From the NCBI GenBank assembly GCA_012837935.1, contig DUQG01000045.1, positions 42,989-106,988 of the forward strand: a DNA stretch of 64,000 nucleotides. The letters run 5' to 3'. The DNA comes from Bacteroidales bacterium. GTDB lineage: Bacteria > Bacteroidota > Bacteroidia > Bacteroidales > Paludibacteraceae. Shown one piece after another: positions 27,930 through 36,682 of the stretch. Both the position numbers and the translations under genes were made by a program. The notes beneath the pieces are model-generated. The model was given only the letters and a program-made list of their open reading frames with translations. It made no database searches and was not told the DNA's origin. The number at the start of each line of letters is the position of its first letter. Positions within the stretch are counted from its first letter, which is position 1.

Positions 27930-29951
27930 ATGGTAGAATATTATAATAACACATTAGTAGTGGAAGCAAGTTGGCTTGTGGACAATGAAATAATGTCTGA
28001 AAGTCAGTACCGACATGCAACCACACGTAAACAAGTTCAAGTTGTACGGCGGGGATGCCTGAACACTCCGGCTCTTGTTGCTTATGATAGTATGCCTGAC
28101 CGTTTTAAGCGGAAAGTGGTAGAGGTTATCGGTAAAAGTCCGTATGAGGTTATAAAGACCAACTACCTGCAAGAACTTATTGAAGATAGAGCGGATATTT
28201 CGGAGTTTTTTGAAAACTACAAACTGACAAATGGCCGATATATCCCGAAAAACACACGCCACGAGTACTATATCAATGCGATAGTATTGGAGGCAGTACA
28301 TATCATGCTGACCGATAAACGTGCAAGACGTTCGGCACTTGGACATAAAACCACAAAGATATGGGAAAAGATAGCTGAGGCAGTTATGGAACTTGACCGG
28401 ATACGTTTCCCGCACTCATTACCGTCCAATCCGAGACGATTGGAAGATAGATACAAACGGTACCGGAAAGAAGGTGCAGTGAGTTTGATACATAAAAATT
28501 TCACAAATAAAAATGCCGCTTCTGTGGATAGCGAAGTAAAAGAGAGCGTATTGGTAGAAATATTAGCCGCACCAAGTAACCTTGACAATGCACAGGTGGC
28601 TAAATTTTACAATATGGTGGCTGAAAAAGCCGGATGGAAAACAATTACTACCGGAACGGTGGCTAATTTCCGTGAAAAGCACGAAACAATGATATATCCG
28701 GGCAGACGTGGCTCAGTGGCATTTATGAATAAAAAGACAATGCAGGTTAAGCGTTCTGCCCCGAGTGCTCCGCTATACTACTGGACGCTTGACGGTTGGG
28801 ATGTGGAGCTTATGTATCAAAAACACGAAGGCAACCGCACAACCTATCATCACAGACCAACGGTTGTGATAGTATTGGATGCTTTTAATAAATACCCGAT
28901 TGGCTATGCCGTAGGAGATAGAGAAAATCCACAATTAATTCAGATGGCGCTACGCAATGCAGCGAAACATACTGAGGAACTATTCGGCAAAATGTATCGG
29001 ACGCACCAAATTCAGAGCGACCGCTACGCTATCAGCATGATGACACCATTCTACGAAACGCTTGCGGATAAAGTAACTCCGGCACGTGCGAAAAATGCAA
29101 AGGCTAAGATTATCGAACCGTATTTCGGGCACTTGAACAAAACCTATTGTCAAATACAACCAAACTGGAGCGGTTTCGGGATTACTTCAGATGCTGAAAA
29201 ACAACCAAACAGCGAGTTTCTTAATACATATAAAAAGAATTTCCCTGACTTTGATGGTGTATGCAAGCAGGTTGAGTTGATTGTATAGGCAGAGCGTATA
29301 CAAAAGGTTGAGCGACTAATGGAAGCTTGGAATGCAATGGCGGAAGATGACAAAATAGAACTTACCTACCAAAATTATTTATTACAGTTTGGCTCGACTA
29401 CCGGACGACCGATTTTAATGCAACACAACGGACTACTTCCAACAATTGAGGGTGTAAAAAGGACGTATGACTGTTTTGATGTGAATTTTCGCAAGCATAG
29501 CTCTGTAAAATGGAATGTGATGTATGACCCGGACGATATGAGCCGTGCGCTGGCGGTTAATGAGGAGCAAACGCTCCAATTCCTACTCGAAGAGAAATAT
29601 GTCCAACCAATGGCATTAAAAGACAGGAAAGAGGGCGACAGCGAGCAACTGCAACGAGTGAGAGAATTTAACCGGGAACTTATACAAGAAGTAACGGAAT
29701 TTAGAGCCGAAACCGCTGAACAAAGCAGAGGCATATTGGAAATGGTACCGGAACTGGAAACGCTGAAAAAGCTGGCGATAACCGACAGCAAAGGTCAGCA
29801 TAAGAATGAGAGAAACAAGGCTCGGTTAGCCCCACCCCAGCCCTCCCCTCACTGGGAGGGTGATGTCGGACAGGAATGTCCGACCCCCGTAAGAGTGGTT
29901 AATCAAGTGCAGGCTGAAATAACGGAAACATCGTATTTGGATAAATTATAA
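27930..29951 (+). pseudogene. MuA-type DDE transposase interrupted by an amber codon
   Basis: The frame spans 673 residues with a TAG at 29286-29288 (codon 453), between KQVELIV and AERIQKVERLM. Before it lie the N-terminal binding region and the DDE core: Asp in YYWTLDGWDVE, Asp in HQIQSDRY and Glu in KAKIIEPYFGHLN. After it comes the Mu C-terminal beta-barrel and domain III, where MuA normally contacts MuB. The core triad is upstream of the stop, so a truncated 452-aa product would keep the catalytic residues but lose assembly functions. Residues near the C-terminus (APPQPSPHWEGDVGQECPTP) are encoded by dispersed palindromes. The leader before the start lacks the common early motif. Confidence 0.88.
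29865..29884. repeat. Palindrome GTCGGACA-GGAA-TGTCCGAC inside MuA
   Basis: A perfect 8-bp stem with a GGAA loop, next to CCTCCC-ctcact-GGGAGG (about 29843-29860). Both sit in frame in the extreme 3' end of the transposase gene. The first has the architecture of the palindrome at 53-72. Confidence 0.7.
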
Positions 29952-29977
29952 AATAAATCAATTAAAAACACACGGAA

Positions 29978-30226
29978 ATGAAAAAACACAACTGTATCTC
30001 TGAAATCAGAGAAAATATTAAGAAAATGGAACCAAATGTTGCATACGTTCGATTTGATTTAGCTGATGTTCATAGCGACGACTGCAATGTTTTGATGACA
30101 GGTCAAAGAATTGACGTAGGAATTAAGAAAAAAAAGCGTAATGGCGAGGAAAAAATCGTAAATGAGAAATCATTTGTAGCACATAATTATTGTCCATTTT
30201 GTGGAAAAAAATATACATCATTTTAA
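29978..30226 (+). CDS. Small phage protein with zinc-ribbon-like end
   Basis: An 82-aa protein ending in HNYCPFCGKKYTSF, a CxxC knuckle. Further cysteines at NCIS and DDCN are less regularly spaced. A basic stretch KKKKRNGEE precedes it. It begins with the shared leader CACACGGAAATG, between MuA and MuB. A nucleic-acid or metal-binding helper is plausible; no family is recognised. Confidence 0.6.
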   Translation: MKKHNCISEIRENIKKMEPNVAYVRFDLADVHSDDCNVLMTGQRIDVGIKKKKRNGEEKIVNEKSFVAHNYCPFCGKKYTSF

Positions 30227-30268
30227 TATATCGGACGGGAATGTTTAATCCCCTAAAATCACACGGAT

Positions 30269-31141
30269 ATGGTACTAACAGACAATGTAAAAAAGGAAAT
30301 CGTAGATAAGCTGATTGCTTATTGCGACAGGTACGAAAGCCAAAACAAAGCGGCTAACACGCTTAAAGGCGTGAGTTCGGCAACCATTAGCCAAATGATA
30401 AACGGCAAGTGGAAACTGATTGCCGAGAATATGTGGCGAAACGTAGCAAGTCAAATCGGATGGCGGGAGCATGAGTGGAACTCAGCAGTAACATCTAATT
30501 TGAGAGAACTAAACAGTTTCTACACAACGGCACAAGAGCAAAGTATGGTGCTGGCTATCACAGCCGAAGCCGGAACCGGTAAAACATGGGGTGCACGTGA
30601 GTATTGCTCCAACAACCGGAGTGCCTACCTTATTCAATGTAACGAGTTTTGGAGCAAAAAGACTTTCCTTGCGGAGTTGAGCCGAGTGGTAGGAATAGAC
30701 AATAGAGACCTTACCATGGGCGAAATGATGCAGGATATTGTATGGCAACTAAAAAGTGATAACAAGCCTATCATCATTCTTGATGAGGCTGATAAACTGA
30801 GCGATGGTATCCTTTATTTTTTCATTACGCTGTACAACTATCTGGAAGACCAATGTGCATTGGTACTGCAAGCGACTGACTATCTCGAACAACGGATGAA
30901 ATCCGGATTGCGGAAAAACGCAAAAGGTTTCCCTGAAATATGGAGCCGTGTAGGCAGGAAATGTATCAAATTAGATGGCGTAAGTGCGGACGATATTCGG
31001 AATATTTGCCTTGCTAACGGCTTAACAGATGAACGAGATATTGAAGTTGTGGTAAATGACAGCGAGGGCGATTTTAGACGTGTAAAACGGAAAATACAGG
31101 CGATTAGAAATAAGCGGCAAGCAGTAAGCAGCAAGCAGTAA
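30269..31141 (+). CDS. MuB-like transposition ATPase
   Basis: A 290-aa AAA+ protein with an N-terminal helix-turn-helix (QNKAANTLKGVSSATISQMINGKW), Walker A ITAEAGTGKTWGAREY, Walker B IIILDEADKL and a sensor region. MuB binds target DNA non-specifically, stimulates MuA and imposes target immunity. It lies one gene after MuA, begins with CACACGGATATG and is of the length seen in Mu-like phages. The last residues (KRQAVSSKQ) are encoded by two copies of GCAAGCAGTAA, a short tandem repeat that supplies the stop codon. Confidence 0.88.
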   Translation: MVLTDNVKKEIVDKLIAYCDRYESQNKAANTLKGVSSATISQMINGKWKLIAENMWRNVASQIGWREHEWNSAVTSNLRELNSFYTTAQEQSMVLAITAEAGTGKTWGAREYCSNNRSAYLIQCNEFWSKKTFLAELSRVVGIDNRDLTMGEMMQDIVWQLKSDNKPIIILDEADKLSDGILYFFITLYNYLEDQCALVLQATDYLEQRMKSGLRKNAKGFPEIWSRVGRKCIKLDGVSADDIRNICLANGLTDERDIEVVVNDSEGDFRRVKRKIQAIRNKRQAVSSKQ

Positions 31142-31146
31142 GTATT

Positions 31147-31527
31147 ATGAAAATAAGAATTATCTCCGGTCGACTTGGTATGTCAGGAACTAACATTCAA
31201 TTTCAAAACGAAGACTTCTTTACTCTGAAAGTTGGCGATATGGTAAGAAAAATTGGCGATGGAAGAGAACACGGATTAAAGCGAACTGATGAGTTTGTAG
31301 AGCCGATAGAATATGTGGGTTCAATTATATGTCAATTTTCAGAAAAGGAAAAAATGTATGCGTTTAGATTGCCGCAAATAATCAACAATGAAAACTTGTA
31401 CCTTTTATATGGGAAAACCGACAGTGAAGTTTTTACAGAGAGTATTTATTCCCCAAAAGGAAAGAAATCATACGTGCGGTTTTATGAACCAAATTTTGTG
31501 AAATTGAGTGATAGCAACAACAATTAA
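31147..31527 (+). CDS. Hypothetical early phage protein
   Basis: A 126-aa protein starting 5 bp after MuB. It is mostly beta-rich (MKIRIISGRLGMSGTNIQFQNEDFFTLKVGDMVRKIGDGRE...) with no catalytic motif that I recognise. The position between MuB and the RecA-like ATPase suggests an early role. No homologue family comes to mind. Confidence 0.55.
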   Translation: MKIRIISGRLGMSGTNIQFQNEDFFTLKVGDMVRKIGDGREHGLKRTDEFVEPIEYVGSIICQFSEKEKMYAFRLPQIINNENLYLLYGKTDSEVFTESIYSPKGKKSYVRFYEPNFVKLSDSNNN

Positions 31528-31583
31528 AGAATGTTTAACTGGTATTTGAAAGGTAATAAATCCCCAATATTGGGGCGATAATT

Positions 31584-32189
31584 ATGCGGATAAAGCGAGC
31601 GTTAACGGTCAATGAGATTAGGAATTTTAAGCCGGTAGAACTTGAATTTGAGGGAAAGTGGAAGGATAGCATCGGTACACCGGAACTAACAGGCACGTGG
31701 CTTATTTGGGGCAATTCTGCCAACGGTAAAACTCGCTTTGCACTGCAACTGGCTAAGTATTTAAGTAGTTTTCGCCGTGTGGCTTACAACTCTTTGGAGG
31801 AAGGGCTTAGTAAGTCTATGAAGGAGGCGATATTAGACACCGGAATAGGTAAAAACTTTGTCCTTCTGGATAAAGAGCCGATTGAACAACTGAAAGTGCG
31901 ACTTCGTAAACGGAAAAGTCCGGATATTATTTTTATTGACAGTCTCCAATACACCGGATTAACCTACGCCGAATATAAACGGCTACGGGATGAGTTCCCA
32001 AATAAGCTCTTTATTTTCATTAGCCACGCAGAAGGTAACGAACCGAGGGGAAATGTAGCCCGCTCAATCAAGTATGATGCTTTTGTGAAAATACCGGTAA
32101 TCGGTTATGCGGCTTACCCACAGAGCCGATATGGAGGAGGCGAAAAGTATGTGATATGGCAGTGGGGATATGATAAATTTAATGTATAG
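31584..32189 (+). CDS. RecA/AAA-25-like P-loop ATPase
   Basis: A 201-aa ATPase. Walker A is WGNSANGKTRFAL, Walker B IIFIDSLQYTG, and FIFISHAEG resembles the sensor/switch strand of RepA/RecA-like ATPases. It is shorter than DnaB-type helicases, with only the core fold. In Bacteroidota Mu-like phages such ATPases accompany MuA and MuB; the role in replication or packaging is not known to me. It starts 57 bp after the previous gene. Confidence 0.7.
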   Translation: MRIKRALTVNEIRNFKPVELEFEGKWKDSIGTPELTGTWLIWGNSANGKTRFALQLAKYLSSFRRVAYNSLEEGLSKSMKEAILDTGIGKNFVLLDKEPIEQLKVRLRKRKSPDIIFIDSLQYTGLTYAEYKRLRDEFPNKLFIFISHAEGNEPRGNVARSIKYDAFVKIPVIGYAAYPQSRYGGGEKYVIWQWGYDKFNV

Positions 32190-32263
32190 CCCCAATCCCC
32201 TACGGGACTTTCCCCACAAGTGAAAGGGATAAGAAAAAATAATTTATTTAAAACAACACGGAT

Positions 32264-32713
32264 ATGGCAATAACATTAATGGAACAGGAACAAAAGAGGC
32301 TTCTAAAAAAATTCCACACGCTGCTGGGAAAAGCGGGTTTAGGTGCGGACGAAAAAGAGGCAATCCTTGCCGGATACGGCGTGGAGAGTAGCAAGGAACT
32401 GACGGCTTATGAACTGTTGGAGGCTTGCAATCAATTAGACAAAATGAGTAATCCGAAAGCGGCAGAAATGGACAAATGGCGTAAGCGTGTGATAGCTTCA
32501 ATATTTAGTTATTTCGGTGCATTGGGGCTGCAATCGGATATGAACCGAGTAAAAGGCACGGCGGCTCGTGCGGCACGTGCAGAAACATTTAACGATATTC
32601 CACTGGAACAGCTTAGAACTCTTTACTCCGCTTTTAGCAAAAAAGCCAAAACAGTAGAGCATGTGGATATAGTAACAGAGGATATTATCAATGAACTAAA
32701 ACTACTTAACTAA
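32264..32713 (+). CDS. GemA/Gp16-like regulator (DUF1018 candidate)
   Basis: A 149-aa helical protein. The C-terminal part (TFNDIPLEQLRTLYSAFSKK) and the position between MuB and Gam fit the GemA (Mu gp16) family, which modulates host gene expression and supercoiling in Mu. The N-terminus (QEQKRLLKKFHTLLGKAGL) also resembles those proteins. It starts with ACACGGATATG. The assignment depends partly on location. Confidence 0.6.
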   Translation: MAITLMEQEQKRLLKKFHTLLGKAGLGADEKEAILAGYGVESSKELTAYELLEACNQLDKMSNPKAAEMDKWRKRVIASIFSYFGALGLQSDMNRVKGTAARAARAETFNDIPLEQLRTLYSAFSKKAKTVEHVDIVTEDIINELKLLN

Positions 32714-32775
32714 AGCCCCCCTCCGGCTCCCCCCGCAAGGGGGAGAGAAATGGGTGAGGTAAAAAACTAATAAAC

Positions 32776-32979
32776 ATGATTTTTTGGAATGAACGGACAA
32801 AAGAACTCGACCGGCAAATAAAAGCTGCCGGGATTGTAACACCAAAACGAGTGAAAAAGAATACTTGGTATCGCAACTTTTTAGCTGCGATGATATGGTA
32901 CGGTCGGTTTATGAGCAACCCGAAAAATGTAGAACTGATAATGAGAATGAAACTTATTAATAACAATTTTAATTTTTAA
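32776..32979 (+). CDS. Small basic phage protein
   Basis: A 67-aa protein rich in Lys, Arg and aromatic residues (MIFWNERTKELDRQIKAAGIV...). No family. It lies in the early operon, 4 bp before Gam. The 62 bp in front carry a C-rich/G-rich palindrome (CTCCCCC-CGCAA-GGGGGAG, about 32731-32749). Confidence 0.5.
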   Translation: MIFWNERTKELDRQIKAAGIVTPKRVKKNTWYRNFLAAMIWYGRFMSNPKNVELIMRMKLINNNFNF

Positions 32980-32983
32980 TCAC

Positions 32984-33505
32984 ATGGCAAAAAGAACAAA
33001 AAAAATCGTCCACACGGGCGTAACAAGTGAACAAATGGAGCAGGCATTTAGCGACTATGCTATTGCCGATGCAAGAGCGGCAAAGATAAACGCCGGAATT
33101 GATGAACAAATGACTAAAATCCGTGAGAAATGGGCGGATGAGTTGGCAAAGCTGACGGAACGAAAAGAGAAAGCCTTTGACATCATGCAAACCTGGGCGA
33201 TGGAAAATCGGGACGAGGTTTTTGCGAAACGGAAAAGCTACGAAAGTACACACGGAACTATCGGTTTCCGCACCGGAACCCCGAAACTGAAAACACTACG
33301 AGGCTTTACTTGGGCTTCTGTAACTAATCTACTAAAAGAGTTTCTACCGAGCTACGTCCGAATTTCAGAGGAACCTGCAAAAGACAAACTGCTTGCAGAT
33401 AGAGACGTTCCCGAAACGGCAGAACTGTTTGAAAAATGCGGTTTCAGCGTGGTACAAGATGAGACGTTTTATGTGGAACCGAAAAAAGAAGAAAATTCTA
33501 ATTAA
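32984..33505 (+). CDS. gam: Gam-like host-nuclease inhibitor
   Basis: A 173-aa protein of the Mu Gam/Ku-like family. Its long N-terminal helix (SEQMEQAFSDYAIADARAAKINAGIDEQMTKIREKWADELAKL) and central GTIGFRTGTPKLKTLRGFTWASV match Gam, which binds DNA ends and blocks RecBCD-type exonucleases. Length and location fit Mu. Confidence 0.82.
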   Translation: MAKRTKKIVHTGVTSEQMEQAFSDYAIADARAAKINAGIDEQMTKIREKWADELAKLTERKEKAFDIMQTWAMENRDEVFAKRKSYESTHGTIGFRTGTPKLKTLRGFTWASVTNLLKEFLPSYVRISEEPAKDKLLADRDVPETAELFEKCGFSVVQDETFYVEPKKEENSN

Positions 33506-33688
33506 AAGCTGAATAGCTTACTCTCCATCGCTCGCTTGGCTGCGAGTGGTGGAACATAAACCGCTACCGATGGCGTTCGGTGCGGCGGGCAGATGCAAAC
33601 GGGAAGGTATCTGCCCGGGACTGATTTTTTATTAACACAGGGGATACGACAGGCGGGAGTGCCTATCCCCATTAAAACACACACGGAT
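33506..33688. repeat. Hairpin cluster before the recombinase
   Basis: Two palindromes sit in this 183-bp gap: GGGCAGAT...ATCTGCCC (33587-33594 and 33609-33616, loop containing GGGAA) and GGGGATA-cgac-AGGC-gggagt-GCC-TATCCCC (33640-33670). Directly after the second comes the shared leader and ATG. No gene is credible here; the ORF-track start at 33593 falls inside the first hairpin. Confidence 0.6.
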
Positions 33689-34639
33689 ATGGTATATGGA
33701 TACGTACGGGTAAGTACAGATACACAGGATGTGGAAGCTCAGAAAATAGGAATTGAAGAAAAAGCAAAAATTTTGAATTTATCTATTGATAGATGGATAG
33801 AAGATGACGGTGTAAGCGGCACTACTGAATTTCAAAAGAGAAAATTAGGAAAATTGATGAAAATTCTAAAAGAAGGAGATGTCATAATTGCTTCTGAAAT
33901 AAGTCGTTTTGCCCGTAAACTTTTTCTTTTATTTGAGTTTTTGGGATTTATTACCAATAAAAAAGTGGAATTGTGGACTGTAAAAGACAATTACCATTTA
34001 GACGGTTCCTTACAAAGTACTATTATGGCATTTGCTTTTGGTATAGCTGCACAAATAGAGCGAGATATGATATCGCAACGAACAAAAGAAGGATTGCAAC
34101 GAAGACGAATGGACGGCGTTATTCTCGGTCGCCCAATTGGAGGAAAAAACAAACCCTCAAAGAGAATTGAAGCAAAAATTCCGCTTATTGAAAAATATGC
34201 GAAAATGGGTTTGTCCTATTCCACTATTGCAAGATTAACGAAACTGCATAGACTTACTGTTGCTAATTATTGTAAAGAGAATGGATTTACCGAGCAGTCA
34301 GAGAGATATAAAAATTCAACAAAGCATATTCAAAAGAGAGCTGAAGAAAGGAAGTTGTCCAAATCATTGAAACTATCAGCTATTAATATTACACCGGAAT
34401 ATTTAATAGATGAGTTTAAAAACAATTTTTATAATATCAGCAACTTGGCAAAATCCATAGAAATACCTGTTGGACAGTTAATGGGGATGATAAAAACGTA
34501 TGGTCTTGAAGAAGAATTGGCAAGGCTACAAGCAGAAGCACGTGAAAAAAACCCATCACTTTCTGCCCAAGGTAGAAAGTTAGGACTTTCTGACACCAGA
34601 GATGTTAGGCGTTATATCAACAATCATAAAAACCAATGA
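33689..34639 (+). CDS. Serine recombinase, Mpi-like DNA invertase
   Basis: A 316-aa small-serine recombinase. The catalytic Ser is in GYVRVSTDTQDVEAQK, the conserved Arg cluster in ISRFARKLFLL and AQIERDMISQRTKEGLQRR. The DNA-binding part is longer than in Gin or Hin: a helix-turn-helix (GLSYSTIARLTKLHRLTVANYC) is followed by about 100 residues with a second possible HTH. The resemblance is to the master DNA invertase (Mpi) type of Bacteroides, which flips many promoters. I start at 33689 because the CACACGGATATG leader fits and the earlier ORF start lies in a hairpin. It overlaps the HNH gene by 4 bp. Confidence 0.82.
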   Translation: MVYGYVRVSTDTQDVEAQKIGIEEKAKILNLSIDRWIEDDGVSGTTEFQKRKLGKLMKILKEGDVIIASEISRFARKLFLLFEFLGFITNKKVELWTVKDNYHLDGSLQSTIMAFAFGIAAQIERDMISQRTKEGLQRRRMDGVILGRPIGGKNKPSKRIEAKIPLIEKYAKMGLSYSTIARLTKLHRLTVANYCKENGFTEQSERYKNSTKHIQKRAEERKLSKSLKLSAINITPEYLIDEFKNNFYNISNLAKSIEIPVGQLMGMIKTYGLEEELARLQAEAREKNPSLSAQGRKLGLSDTRDVRRYINNHKNQ

Positions 34640-35445
34640 AACGATTTTGGACACCGGAGGAGATTGAACTCTTAAAAGAAAAGTACCCGATATCTACTCC
34701 GGCAGAATTACAAGCACTTTTCCCGAATAGAACATATTCAGCAATAAAAGGGAAAGTAAAGGCACTGAAACTATTGAAAGCAAAACAGCGTTTTCGATTT
34801 TCGCCTTCACAGATTAAATACCTTAAACAGAATTACTCGAATACACTTAATCGGGATTTGGCGGATTACTTTAGATGTGAAATAGGTACGATAGAGAATA
34901 AAGCTTTTGAACTTGGATTAAAAAAAAACCGAAGTTTTATAGCTGAAATTGCTCGTAAAAATATGGCATGTCCACATCATCCCGGTCGTAAGAGTTGGAT
35001 AAAAAAGGGTACTGTCCCGCCAAATAAAGGGAAAAAGCAAATCGAGTACATGACACCGGAAGCAATAGAACGTACCAAGGCAACACGTTTCAAAAAGGGG
35101 CAACGAGTATGGAACCATAAGCCAGTTGGGTATGAGAGGGTTAATACATCCGGTTATACAGAAGTAAAAACAGCCGAACCTAATAAATTTGAGTTGAAAC
35201 ATCGGGTTATCTGGCGACAGCATTATGGTAAAATCCCCAGAGGGCATAATGTTCAGTTCCGGGATGGAAACCCACAGAATTTTAATATTGAGAACCTTTA
35301 TTTGATAAGTCGCAGCGAGCAGCTAAGTAAAGAAAATAGCATACATGCCCGCTACCCAAAAGATGTGCAGTTGGCAATTCAAATGAAAGGAGCATTGAAT
35401 AGGTATATAAATAAAATAAAGAATAACAACGATTCAGCGGTTTAG
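34636..35445 (+). CDS. HNH endonuclease with N-terminal SANT/HTH-like region
   Basis: A 269-aa protein. Residues 1-90 contain two repeats like Myb/SANT or GcrA-type HTH units (FWTPEEIELLKEKYPISTPAELQALFPNRTYSAIKGKVKAL). Residues about 180-235 are a free-standing HNH nuclease (ELKHRVIWRQHYGKIPRGHNVQFRDGNPQNFNIENLYLI). This is the pattern of homing-type endonucleases of phages. It starts in the ATGA overlap with the recombinase. Its stop codon is embedded in the hairpin 35436-35455. Confidence 0.82.
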   Translation: MKRFWTPEEIELLKEKYPISTPAELQALFPNRTYSAIKGKVKALKLLKAKQRFRFSPSQIKYLKQNYSNTLNRDLADYFRCEIGTIENKAFELGLKKNRSFIAEIARKNMACPHHPGRKSWIKKGTVPPNKGKKQIEYMTPEAIERTKATRFKKGQRVWNHKPVGYERVNTSGYTEVKTAEPNKFELKHRVIWRQHYGKIPRGHNVQFRDGNPQNFNIENLYLISRSEQLSKENSIHARYPKDVQLAIQMKGALNRYINKIKNNNDSAV

Positions 35446-35455
35446 GAAAACCGCT
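35436..35455. repeat. Hairpin AGCGGTTT-AGGA-AAACCGCT
   Basis: A perfect 8-bp stem with an AGGA loop, followed by GTCCC, AAAACACACGGA and ATG 35475. It belongs to the same hairpin-plus-leader module as 33640-33691. Confidence 0.65.
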
Positions 35456-35474
35456 GTCCCTAAAACACACGGAA

Positions 35475-35831
35475 ATGAATAGAAAAGTAAACACAGGCAT
35501 CACTATGACGGACATACGTCATGAAGCGTTTGATGCCATTCAAAAGTTAAAAAGCGGCGAAATGGATGTAAAAACAGCCGCTGAAATCCGCAATTTGTGC
35601 GGTGTAGTAATTGACGTTGCCAAAACGCAAGTGGAATTTATGAAAGCCATCCCTAATGCAGTGAGAGAGCAAATGAAGCCGGAAGAGGTTAAAGCTATTG
35701 CGGGTACGCTGCGAGACCGAGATGCAGAGTTTGACGAAGTAATGTACGAGGTAGAAACTTCACAAGGTATTAAAACGTACGGACGAAAAGAAGTACCCAT
35801 AGAGCCAAGAGAAAGGAGCATAGGAGCATGA
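35475..35831 (+). CDS. Hypothetical phage protein
   Basis: A 118-aa acidic helical protein (TDIRHEAFDAIQKLKSGEMDVKTAAEIRNLCGVVIDVAKTQVEFMK). Helix-rich, with a pattern seen in short phage-encoded regulatory or helper proteins. It is the sixth gene with the CACACGGAAATG leader. It overlaps the ASCH gene by 4 bp. No family assigned. Confidence 0.55.
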   Translation: MNRKVNTGITMTDIRHEAFDAIQKLKSGEMDVKTAAEIRNLCGVVIDVAKTQVEFMKAIPNAVREQMKPEEVKAIAGTLRDRDAEFDEVMYEVETSQGIKTYGRKEVPIEPRERSIGA

Positions 35832-36223
35832 TACTATCATTTAAAGAGCAATTCAAAGAGCCGATATTGAGTGGCAGAAAAATTCACACTATCAGAAACG
35901 TAGGACGATGGCGTGTAGGTGCAGCTATTCAGTTTGCTACGGGAGTGCGAACAAAGAATTACGAGCAGTTCCATTCGGGAACTTGTAAGGGTGTACAAGA
36001 TATTGAGATAAAGTACACCGATATGCGTGGAGCCGTGGAAATTTATATCGACGGCAAACACTACGGAACTTGGCACAGATTTATTCCTGAAAAGTCGGTT
36101 AATGTTGCTGTTATTACTACTCTGGCAATTAACGAAGGTTTTGATGGCGTTAAAGAGTTTTTAGAATGGTTTAACCGAGATTATAAAGGCGATTTAGTTC
36201 ACTGGACGGACTTTAAATACTGA
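35828..36223 (+). CDS. ASCH/PUA-like domain protein
   Basis: A 131-aa protein. The N-terminal FKEQFKEPILSGRKIHTIRN...RWRVG matches the ASCH fold (ILxGRKxxTIR), which includes small amidohydrolases acting on modified cytidine and RNA-binding proteins. It is coupled to the preceding gene. A role in nucleotide or RNA metabolism is inferred. Confidence 0.65.
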   Translation: MILSFKEQFKEPILSGRKIHTIRNVGRWRVGAAIQFATGVRTKNYEQFHSGTCKGVQDIEIKYTDMRGAVEIYIDGKHYGTWHRFIPEKSVNVAVITTLAINEGFDGVKEFLEWFNRDYKGDLVHWTDFKY

Positions 36224-36227
36224 CACA

Positions 36228-36533
36228 ATGATAAGCGAAGTAAGTATAATAACCGGAGTACCGGAACTGGTTATTTTAGAAAGTAGGAAAAACCCTATTT
36301 GTGAAATACGTCAGCTATATTGGAAGCTGATGCGTGAACACGGTTATTTTTATCAAGAAATTGCACGGTTATCCGGCAAACGAAACCATGCTACTATTAT
36401 TCTCGGCATTCGACATATAGATGGGATTATTAAAACAGACAAACAAATGGCTCAACTTTGGGAGCAAATAAAAAAAATCGAAAATGGAAGAAAAATTAAA
36501 TGCTTTGACAAAAGACAATGTGAAAAAATTTGA
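36228..36533 (+). CDS. DnaA domain-IV-like protein
   Basis: A 101-aa protein with a C-terminal DnaA-like HTH: ICEIRQLYWKLMREHGYFYQEIARLSGKRNHATIILGIRHIDGIIKTD. The GKRNHATIILG part corresponds to the DnaA-box recognition loop (HTTVLHA). No ATPase part. A DnaA-box-binding decoy or a replication regulator is plausible. It overlaps the next ORF by 50 bp. Confidence 0.7.
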   Translation: MISEVSIITGVPELVILESRKNPICEIRQLYWKLMREHGYFYQEIARLSGKRNHATIILGIRHIDGIIKTDKQMAQLWEQIKKIENGRKIKCFDKRQCEKI

Positions 36534-36669
36534 AGATTTAGCACGACCGATGATGAAATATTTGTGTGAAAATTATCATCCACATGTTACTGTAATAATT
36601 ACACCTACAAACGCAGAACTATTAGAAGGAAAAATGTCAACAGGGGAAATATTAGATTATGTTGATTAA
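36484..36669 (+). CDS. Small phage protein overlapping DnaA-C gene
   Basis: A 61-aa acidic protein (KFEDLARPMMKYLCENYHPHVTVIITPTNAELLEGKMSTGEILDYVD) in the other frame of the preceding gene's 3' end. The C-terminal sequence and the following gene's proximity suggest it is real. It resembles small conserved phage proteins with a bipartite fold. No function is known to me. Confidence 0.5.
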   Translation: MEEKLNALTKDNVKKFEDLARPMMKYLCENYHPHVTVIITPTNAELLEGKMSTGEILDYVD

Positions 36670-36682
36670 AAAGATAAATTCT

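Noticed and set aside
29286-29288. Global reassignment of TAG to an amino acid
   Set aside because: TAG ends several intact genes here (glgP 21488, RecA-like 32189, capsid 50099, glycogen synthase 18759), so it works as a stop.
33593-33688. N-terminal extension of the serine recombinase in the ORF track
   Set aside because: It falls in two hairpins and lacks homology; the shared leader motif sets the start at 33689.
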